NCBI GenBank assembly: GCA_907165065.1 | Contig: OU015528.1 | Coordinates: 45,003,515-45,067,514, forward strand | DNA from: Caprimulgus europaeus | Taxonomy: Eukaryota > Chordata > Aves > Caprimulgiformes > Caprimulgidae | DNA: 64,000 nucleotides | Direction: 5' to 3' | In this document: piece after piece, positions 56,521 to 64,000 of the stretch | Layout of the letters: each line of letters starts with the position of its first letter | How positions within the stretch are numbered: position 1 is the first letter of the stretch | Notes under the pieces: model-generated | Database searches by the model: none | Told to the model about the DNA's origin: nothing | The model's input: the letters and a program-made list of their open reading frames with translations, nothing else | Translations under genes and position numbers: made by a program

Positions 56521-56562
56521 GCCGCCCGAGCAGCCGTGCGTGCGCTGCCGCCATCTTAGGAG
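56521..56562 (+). other. SLC25A3: SLC25A3 exon 1 (non-coding, 3' part)
   Basis: The first exon ends at 56562 with the strong donor AGGAG|gtgagt. It contains GCCGCCATCTT at 56547-56557, a YY1 site of the kind found just downstream of many start sites. The 5' end is not defined by sequence. A 140-bp intron follows. Confidence 0.6.
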
Positions 56563-56708
56563 GTGAGTCGGGGAGGCGCCGCCCGGCGGGGCCCGCTGCT
56601 CGCTCCGGGGTGACGGGCCGCCTCGCGGTTGTGGGACCAACCGGCCGGGCCCGTGGCGAGCCTCCCGGTCCCACATCGTTCTGCTTTTCTCGTCCGCTTC
56701 AGGTCGCC

Positions 56709-56856
56709 ATGTTCTCGTCCGTCGCGCCGCTCGCCCGGCTCAACCCCTTCTACGCGCCGCACTTCCAGCTGGTCCAGGACGGGGTGAGGAAGCGCGCGGA
56801 GTCCGCGGAGGCGCCTACCACGCGGCGGAGCTTGGCGGCCGCATCCGCCGTTGAAG
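56709..56856 (+). CDS. SLC25A3: SLC25A3 exon 2 (start codon, presequence)
   Basis: Acceptor 'ctcgtccgcttcag' is followed by GTCGCC and the ATG, a strong start context. It encodes the cleavable mitochondrial presequence and ends GTTGAAG|gtgaga in phase 1. The sequence is GC-rich and part of the CpG island. Confidence 0.95.
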
Positions 56857-59800
56857 GTGAGAGCGGGCGGGAGGGGTCGCGGCGGAGGCGAGGCCTGTGA
56901 GCGGTGGAGGCGCCGGTGCCCGCGGTACCTCCGCTCGCGGGGGCCCGTGACCCTCGGGGTGGTGGGGGAGGGGGTTGGCGCTCAGCGGGGCTCGGCCGGA
57001 CCGGGGAGGAGCCGGCGCTGGGCCTACTCGCCCGCTTGGAGGACGAGGAAGGGCACGGGTGGGGGAGGCGCTGGCAGCCTCTTCCGCTCCCCGCGCGGAG
57101 TGTGCTGAGTGGCTGCAAGGATCTGGTGTTACCGGCAAAGGGCACAGGGGGGTTCTAGCTCAGGATAATTACAGAGACCCGCGCTGGAGGCTCTCCTGGG
57201 GGTAAGAAAGTGCTTTTTCTGTCTCTGCTGGGCCTGCAGGCCCAAACATCTTTTATTCTGTGGAGAAGAGTAGTATGTGAATCTGGATGGATTTGAAAGA
57301 TATCTCTCACATCCTCTTTTCTTCTTCTTTTAGTCTTATTTTTTTCCCGTGTTTATCCACAGCTGGACATCTGAACACCCAGACACATTAGAGGTGTCTG
57401 CACCTGTTCTGTTGTTTGGGGGTTTTGGGTTGTTTTCTTTTCCTCCTTTGAAGTTGTGGGCCATATCCCAGATAGCTATGCTAAGATACAGCAGTGTATT
57501 TTAGATTTAAGTGCAAGTGCTTCCTGTATGTTTCCTGATCACTTTTGTGATTTCTGAAGGTTAGACCTTGATGATACTTCTAATAATAAAACTAGATGTT
57601 AAAATTCTAATTCTTTTAAGCTGTTAATAACTCCAAACCATATCTCTGCCTTAATTAAAAAAAAGTAAGTTATTTCAGAAAGATACTTTTTCTGAAGTGC
57701 AACAGTTATTGAAATATGCTAATGATCTTATATTAACATTCAGGTAATGTGAGACAGAACTCAGTGATGGATTTTCTTAAGTTGTCAAGAAAGTACTTCT
57801 GGTTTTCAGTGTAGTAATCTTGTTGCTAGCTAACTAAAGCATTAAACTACTCTTTGGTATGCTAAATATATTCTGTAGGTGCACTTATTTCTTAAAAGCA
57901 TTGTGCTTAATCTTCATCATCTTTGTAGGAAGATACAGTCAAAGATACCGAGAGTTTCATAGTCTTTGTAGTCTTTTCTGCTGTGTTCATTATTTCATAT
58001 ATCGATTGGTTGTCTGGCCTTTGCATGGAGAGGAGAACACGTTGCAGAAGATATCTGAGCTTACGCAAGGTCACACAAAGTCAGTACAAACCACAAGACT
58101 TTTTGAGTTTAGCTAAGGGCATCAACCATAACAAAGCTCAGAAACAGAGTGTTTTATGATCCGCTCTCGGAATTTGTCCTTGTTAATGTGTCAAATCAGA
58201 AGCAGAGTAGTGAAGTGGTTGTGATATAGCTGTCTTAACAGAGTAGACCTGTTCTTGTGCTTTATATTTATATTTGTGTAGCTTCAGGGTGTTTGTCTTA
58301 TGTCTGTGTCTAGGTATGTCGGAATAACTTCCTTGCCCTCTGTGCTACATGGTTAGTTGGTTCTCTTTTCAGGTAATAATTTTAGGAAATCTGGCTCTAC
58401 TTCTGAACTAGAAAGTCTGAGATCTACTGTGGCTTTTTTTCCCTAATACTACTGTACAACCATGAACTTTAGTACCTGTAAAGAGGTCAAGCTTAATTGA
58501 TGCTGGCTTGCTTTTTTTAATTACTCTTTTTGAACACCTAGGTGACAGGTCAGTCTGAATAGCATTGTAATAAAGCAAATACATAAAGCTCTACTTTTCT
58601 GTGGCTTCTACAAATGTCTTTCTCTGTTAGTTGAAAAGTATGACTTCTAACAGTAAATTGTGAAAAGAGGTATGTGAACAAACACTTCTGGTATCTGGGC
58701 ATCATGGTAACTACTGCAGTACTGTTGTGCTGTGGGCTAAAGATGCAGCTACACAGAGCTGCCCCATAATACAGACCCAGAGTTTGTTCTCTGATTACAT
58801 CTGCATAGAAAGCCTTGTTTGTGTTTGTTTAACTAGTACTTCTGGCAAGTTGTAAACAAAATATTACTGTGTCTGCAAATCTGCTAGCATAATCAAGCTC
58901 TTTTAGAGGTACATGTAAGTCTTGGACCAGCACATCTACAGTATCGAGCAGTATCTCAGTTTAAAAAGTACTCATAGGTTGTGCACTGTTCTGACTGATT
59001 CCTTGCTTTAGGTTTAATACAGTGTCATTTGGTATTTGTTATTTTAGAATAAAGAAAATAATATATTTTAATTGTCTTGGTGATTAATTTTGAAGAGTAA
59101 AGTGAGAAATGTGAATGGAAAATGTAACTAAATCTGGAACATTTTGGGAAAGAAGCTCCCTTATAGTAGAGAAGTTATGAACTGGATAAGCCTGACAGTG
59201 CTAACTGGTGCTCTGTTCATGCTGTTGAATGTAAGTGTAAATTTTTATTCATGTTCATAAAGAAATTTATTTCAGAAGCAAAGAGACAGGGCAAAGAAGA
59301 TCTGAGTAAGACAAGTTTTTACTGTCTTGATTTTCATTGGTGTTTCTCTGAAGATAGTTCTTATTAAGTTGGCATAACACTTTAGTGTCTGTTCCATTAT
59401 ATTGGAGCAACACCACTATATCTAAGAGCAAAAGAACATAGATTATCCCTTTCTAGTCTGGGCAATATTTTCTACATAGTGTATTATTTTCTATATGCTT
59501 ATTCAGTGTATCAGTTGTACTTTTGCTTATATACTTAAAATGCTAAGCATAGTAGCTTACTTTATGATTATTTCATGCTGTTAATTGTAAACTTAAGTGC
59601 TTTATGGTTGCACTCATACCCTTTGTATCTTCAAAAATGGAAGAGGGAAACTGATTCTTGTTTTTCAGCTCCAGTAACTTTGCTCTATTGGAATTAGTGA
59701 AAATAACTTGCTCTTTTAAGTCTGGATGGTTTTATATGCAGTACTATATTGAACAGTGCAAACAAAATATCCCTTGATTAAATGTGATCTGAAAGATTCT

Positions 59801-62800
59801 TGTTTACGAGCATTCAGTATGACAATTAATTTAATAAATTCTGCAGTTTAATTAAACAGAAGCTATATAAATCTGAGATTCTGTATTTGAAAGAAAAATT
59901 TAAAAAAATGTATAAAGAATCTGAGAAATAGCTGAAAATGTATCTGTGTAAAGAAAAATCTACTGCTGATCTCGTAGATCTGTATAGTCTTTACTTAAAT
60001 GCAGAAATTGCACTATCCCCGAATATTTAACCAAAGAAACTTTGGCTTTAGAACACTAGAGAAATACTCTTGTTGCTTAATTCCTTGATATAAGAAAATG
60101 TTGGATATTGCAACTTTAAGTCATAATTTCTACTAGCAGTATCTGGGATTAATTTCTATGGTTTAAATGTGCTGTGAGCTAAAACTTGACTTTCTTTCAT
60201 TGCTTTTTTAAAGGAACAAGCTCAATTTGGAAGGTCTAAAATCAAATCCTGTCAGTCCAAAAGGTGTTAATTTAAAACAAGGGCATTATTTTTGAATATA
60301 ACACTACAGTTGAATATAGCATGGGAGATTATTTCAGTTTAATACTTTAGAGAAGATCACACTCAGTCAGTTGTGTTTCTTTTCTGCTCTTTGCTACTAT
60401 TTATGATTGATCATATATATGTAATTTTTTCCGATTAACTAGAATACAGCTGTGCATATGGCTCAGGCAGATTCTTTATGCTTTGTGGCCTTGGTGGGAT
60501 TATTAGCTGTGGAACAACACATACGGCACTGGTTCCTCTGGACCTGGTTAAATGCAGAATACAGGTTTGTTCTGCATGTTGGTATGTGATGACATTGACA
60601 AAGCATGTTTAGTGTGGTTTAATTAATCTACTAATTAATTGGAGGCATAAACTATCCCCTGGACATCGTTGTCCAACAGTGCATGAAGTTTATGTAAAAG
60701 CATGGTATGTCTTTATTTTTTGCTGCAGAATACAGTTGTGAATATGGCTCGCTCAAGTTTTATGCTCTCTGTGGCGTTGGTGGGGTCCTAAGTTGTGGCC
60801 TGACACACACTGCTGTTGTACCTCTGGATTTAGTGAAATGTCGTATGCAGGTTTGTATTAACTTAAACATTTCTTAAAAGTTATTCTCTAGGTAGCCAGC
60901 GTATTAAGAGTTTACAGTAGGGACACAGTCTTTTCTGGATGACAGAAGAGTAAACTTGAATGCTGCTTTATCAAGTCTACTGCTGTGAGACTAACAAAAT
61001 ACCACTTTCAAGAGAAGCAGAGGCATTTATTATCCGTGTGCTTTTGGGGAAAATAAACAGTATCTTTGGTGTTTTGAAGATCCTGCAGTTTTAGCTTGGA
61101 GTGACATGCATGTGTAATTTGATCCATTAACACTGCGGATATCACTGCATGGTTTATGGATTGGATACTTTCTTATGATACCACTTTGAACAGAATGGGT
61201 AAAACTTGATATGGTATTGGTAAGGCCATCAGTGCTTTTGGCTAGTTTTCCTTGAAGTGATTCTTGATGGAGCTGAAAGGAGTGTCGTCACATTGCACTT
61301 AATTTGCGATACTGTCTTCCTTATTAAAATCATCTAGTGAGCAGCCATGGATAAAAACATACTAATGGATTTATTCAGGCAAATCTGTGCTTCAAGAATG
61401 AAGCAAATTAAAAAAAAAAAGCTCTTCTAAATTTCTGGAAATACATATTAATGACTTCCCTGTTGCATAGGTTGATACTGATTATAAAAGTGGTGATTTT
61501 GTAGTGGTAGAACTCCTGAAATTAGGAGGGAACTATGAATTAGTCCAACCTACTAGTCAGACTAGGAGTACCACATGTGATACTCTTTAAAATTGTTTTA
61601 TTCTGGAAGGCCTTTATTTAGCACTCTTTATGAGAGAGGCCTTTTCACATACTAGAGAGCAACTGAAATCTGGTGTCAGACTAGTAATTCTGTAACACCT
61701 TGGCCAGACACAGATTTCATCAAATGAGGGCAACATGCTGCTTTCTAAAAAACTTGCATTGAGGCCAGACTAACTGTGTGGGAATTCCCCACTTCTACTA
61801 GTAGGGAATAGCTGTAGCTGAGTTATTTCTCAGCCTTATTTCTGAAAACAGCCTAAGTGCACTCTTCTATTGTTATGGACTTCAAAATCCGAGATTGGTA
61901 ATTTGTCCACCCATGCCTAAGGTTGAGTTTCCTGAGAAGACTGATCATGGGTAAAGAGGATATAGCATCTTAGAGTTCTTAATATGATTGCATATCGAGT
62001 TAATGGGCAGAAGGCCCGAGAGCTATACAGTGTTGCATATACAACTGGAAGCAAGGCCTTGATTCTTCCCAGGCTTCAAATGCTTGTTAGGTGTGCTTGG
62101 CTTGGTCTACCAGTCCTGGGCTTCTTAAGTGGAAAGGGTGGTCATACTTCCCTTTCCTTCTCCAGCACTTAGAGGGAGGCACAAGAGGAGGGTTCTATGT
62201 GGATTCCAGGTTTGACCTTGTAAAACTTGTCAGCATTTATCTCTTTACAGATCCAGTACAGAGCATATTGCTAATCCTTCCTATATTCTCCAGGAAGAAA
62301 CCTGTTGCCTGCACTCTCATGTCTTTTTAAGAAGAGGTCACCTTTTATGCAGATGATAATTAAACATGCTTCCAACATGAACATAGTCTTATTTTACAGT
62401 GCCCAGTTAACTATGCAGTTTCCTGAATTTGTGAATCTTGTAAAATTGGCATGTTTAGGTGTAACAAGTTCTCAAGTAGGTTGTTGCCAGACTGCAAGAC
62501 AAAATATTAGTTACAGCAGGTTGGCATGCATGTCCCATAACTCTTTCTGAAAGCTTTGGTTGACTTCTAATTTGATGTCTTCCTTCTCATCCTCCGAGGA
62601 AATGTTGGATAGCATCAAATATGAAAAGTGATACGTGATGTGACTTAAAATTTGTCAGAATAACGTGTTTAAGAATTTCTGTTAAATTATTTCCTTTCAC
62701 ATAAAATTATTCAAGTTGATCTAACTAACAGTGGACAAATGACCTTTTCTGATGAAGAGTCAGGTGAATCGTCAGGCTTGGTTTGTGTCAACACTTCAGT

Positions 62801-63706
62801 GTACTTAGATGTGACGTGTAGTATGGATAATATTGCTGGCAGAAGCTGTCAAATTGTTAAGGAATCTGATCTGAAGATAATTATACCAGTATGCTACCAA
62901 GAGTGTTAGAATAGTGGTTTCAGTAATCTTTTTGATACAGAAAGTCATATTGTTGATTTGGAGAATAAATCTAAAGCAAAATTCAGACCGTTTGGTGGTT
63001 CCTGAGTATTAAGGAACATACTGGCTGTTAAAATAAGTTAGGGTTTGAGACTAGCAAATAACCATTACAGTTTCATTAGTGTAACCTTCTGATGAGTACA
63101 TTGTCTGTCCAGTGAATCTTAGGAAGCCAGCTGTATGAGGAATTTTAGGAATTTTGTATTTCAGGTGGGGGTGTGAGACAGGAAATAGTAAGCTACATCA
63201 AGCAATTAACTGCCTGTTCTGTTTAGGTTGATCCACAAAAATACAAGAGCATCTTCAATGGATTTTCAGTGACAGTCAAAGAAGATGGCGTTCGTGGCTT
63301 GGCTAAGGGATGGGCTCCAACCTTTATTGGATATTCCATGCAGGGGCTTTGTAAATTTGGTTTCTATGAAGTTTTCAAAATCCTATATGGCAACATGCTG
63401 GGAGAGGTAAGCCTTACGTGGTTTACTTGAGGCTATGTATTTGCAACACAGTAGTATTAGTAGTGTGGAGTAATCACAAAAGCACGATTCGTTAATTAAA
63501 AATGTGCGTTTAATTTCGCTTCAGGAAAATGCGTATTTGTGGCGTACTTCGCTATATTTAGCTGCATCTGCCAGTGCGGAGTTTTTTGCTGACATTGCTC
63601 TGGCTCCAATGGAAGCTGCTAAAGTTCGTATTCAAACACAGCCTGGATATGCTAACACTCTGCGGCAGGCTGTACCTAAGATGTTTGCAGAAGAAGGCAT
63701 CTGGGC
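56709..63706 (+). CDS. SLC25A3: Mitochondrial phosphate carrier, 5' part of gene
   Basis: Inner-mitochondrial-membrane phosphate/proton symporter (also carries copper), needed for oxidative phosphorylation. Coding exons seen: 56709-56856, then either 60443-60564 (B-like) or 60729-60850 (A-like), 63227-63406 and 63525-63706; exon 5 ends in phase 2 and the rest lies beyond the window. The first 49 codons are a basic, Arg/Ala-rich presequence starting [14 protein letters not shown]. The two carrier signatures PLDLVK (exon 3) and PMEAAK (exon 5) fit Px[D/E]xx[K/R]. About 211 of some 360 residues are present. There is no frameshift or missing key residue in the visible part. A snoRNA is, from memory, hosted in the human gene; I could not find one here. 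Confidence 0.96.
56857..60442. other. SLC25A3 intron 2
   Basis: A 3.6-kb intron: GC-rich at its start, then AT-rich. The 85-codon frame at 57859-58116 has no family features. No H/ACA or C/D snoRNA could be recognised by eye. Confidence 0.6.
60443..60564 (+). CDS. SLC25A3: SLC25A3 exon 3, B-like alternative
   Basis: A 122-nt exon, phase 1 to 0, encoding the first transmembrane helix and the PLDLVK signature. The residues [18 protein letters not shown] and THTALVP match the human isoform-B exon (ubiquitous form). Acceptor 'cgattaactag', donor CAG|gtttgt. Mutually exclusive with the A-like exon 164 bp downstream. Confidence 0.95.
60729..60850 (+). CDS. SLC25A3: SLC25A3 exon 3, A-like alternative
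   Basis: A 122-nt exon with the same phases as its partner. The residues [20 protein letters not shown] and [12 protein letters not shown] match the human isoform-A exon (heart/muscle form). Acceptor 'ttttttgctgcag', donor CAG|gtttgt. Because 122 is not a multiple of three, using both exons together would break the frame. Confidence 0.95.
60851..63226. other. SLC25A3 intron 3
   Basis: A 2.4-kb intron. A patch at about 61525-61700 (text such as 'aggagggaactatgaattag' followed by 'tccaacct') may be a very old CR1 3' fragment, at low confidence. The open frames at 61984-62550 have no recognisable features. Confidence 0.5.
63227..63406 (+). CDS. SLC25A3: SLC25A3 exon 4
   Basis: Sixty codons, phase 0 to 0, starting [20 protein letters not shown] and containing [20 protein letters not shown], the matrix loop and second helix of carrier repeat 1. 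Donor GAG|gtaagc. Almost identical to the mammalian exon. Confidence 0.96.
63525..63706 (+). CDS. SLC25A3: SLC25A3 exon 5
   Basis: A 182-nt exon, phase 0 to 2, beginning [20 protein letters not shown] and carrying the second carrier signature [10 protein letters not shown]. Donor GGGC|gtaagt. The next exon lies outside the window; the last 294 bp are intron. Confidence 0.96.
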
Positions 63707-64000
63707 GTAAGTATCTCCTTGATTTTTATTTTTATTTTTATTCAGGTTCTTGATGTTCAGTATTTTTTCCTAATGAAAGACTGTCGCTTAAACTAGTGTG
63801 GCTTTAGATTATTTTTGTCTTTGTATTTCATGATAACAACTTCAGGGAGTCTGCTGAACTGGCTGTTAATGCCACATGCTCCTTAGATCCATCTTTGTGA
63901 GTATCTTTGTGCTGAGTTCTGCTGGATAACTTCAGTTTCTAGCAGTTCCAGTCAGAGATATTCAGCAACTTTTTGGTTGTACAGTCGAAGATGCTTGAGT

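Noticed and set aside
61525-61700. Possible very old CR1 3' fragment in SLC25A3 intron 3
   Set aside because: Similarity limited to about 25 bp of CR1-like text; too weak to list as an element.
56857-63226. Search for an intronic H/ACA snoRNA, expected from the human SLC25A3 gene
   Set aside because: No convincing double hairpin with H and ACA boxes could be recognised by eye. It may lie outside the window or need a covariance search.
1-64000. CRISPR arrays, operons, bacterial insertion sequences and riboswitches
   Set aside because: The window is vertebrate nuclear DNA with GT-AG introns; nothing prokaryotic was seen.

Overview
The window looks like nuclear DNA of a bird. The evidence is AT-rich introns and intergenic DNA, CR1 LINE fragments with typical avian 3' ends, an avian ERVL-type solo LTR, few SINE-like repeats, and compact CpG-island promoters. 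Two protein genes are recognisable on the plus strand: TMPO (thymopoietin / lamina-associated polypeptide 2) and the 5' part of SLC25A3 (mitochondrial phosphate carrier). From memory, these two genes are also neighbours on human 12q23. The LTR type suggests a neoavian species, but I cannot name it.

Layout: 1-19,300 is intergenic, with CR1 fragments (3.8, 11.4, 16.9-18.1 kb), one LTR fragment (9.85 kb), one solo LTR (12.8-13.4 kb) and no supportable protein gene. 19.3-21.0 kb is a GC/CpG-rich block with three Pol III genes: two identical tRNA-Asp(GTC) genes in inverted orientation and one tRNA-Trp(CCA). 21.0-26.9 kb is intergenic with an ancient CR1 remnant. 26.93-28.4 kb is the TMPO CpG-island promoter and exon 1. 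27.7-50.3 kb holds TMPO: nine coding exons give a 446-residue LAP2-beta-type protein, and exons 5-7 can be skipped in frame to give a gamma-type form. 50.3-51.9 kb is its probable 3' UTR, with several AATAAA signals. 56.1-57.1 kb is the SLC25A3 CpG-island promoter with NRF-1-like and YY1-like sites. SLC25A3 exons 1 to 5 follow, including a duplicated, mutually exclusive exon 3 pair, and the gene runs off the right edge.

The two genes are independent. TMPO encodes an inner-nuclear-membrane LEM protein that ties lamin B and BAF/chromatin to the envelope. SLC25A3 imports phosphate (and copper) into mitochondria. The tRNAs serve translation, and their linkage to TMPO appears to be old.

The most interesting points are candidate exons beyond the standard LAP2-beta set: two in-frame phase-0 exons between exons 7 and 8, an exon in intron 4 whose phases match exon 4, and a possible terminal exon in intron 1. 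Others are the absence of the mammalian LAP2-alpha exon, a CpG-rich island with a near-perfect CTCF motif inside TMPO intron 1, the identical inverted tRNA-Asp pair, and the duplicated SLC25A3 exon. I saw no wholly new biological system. All calls come from reading the sequence by eye; no search was run.
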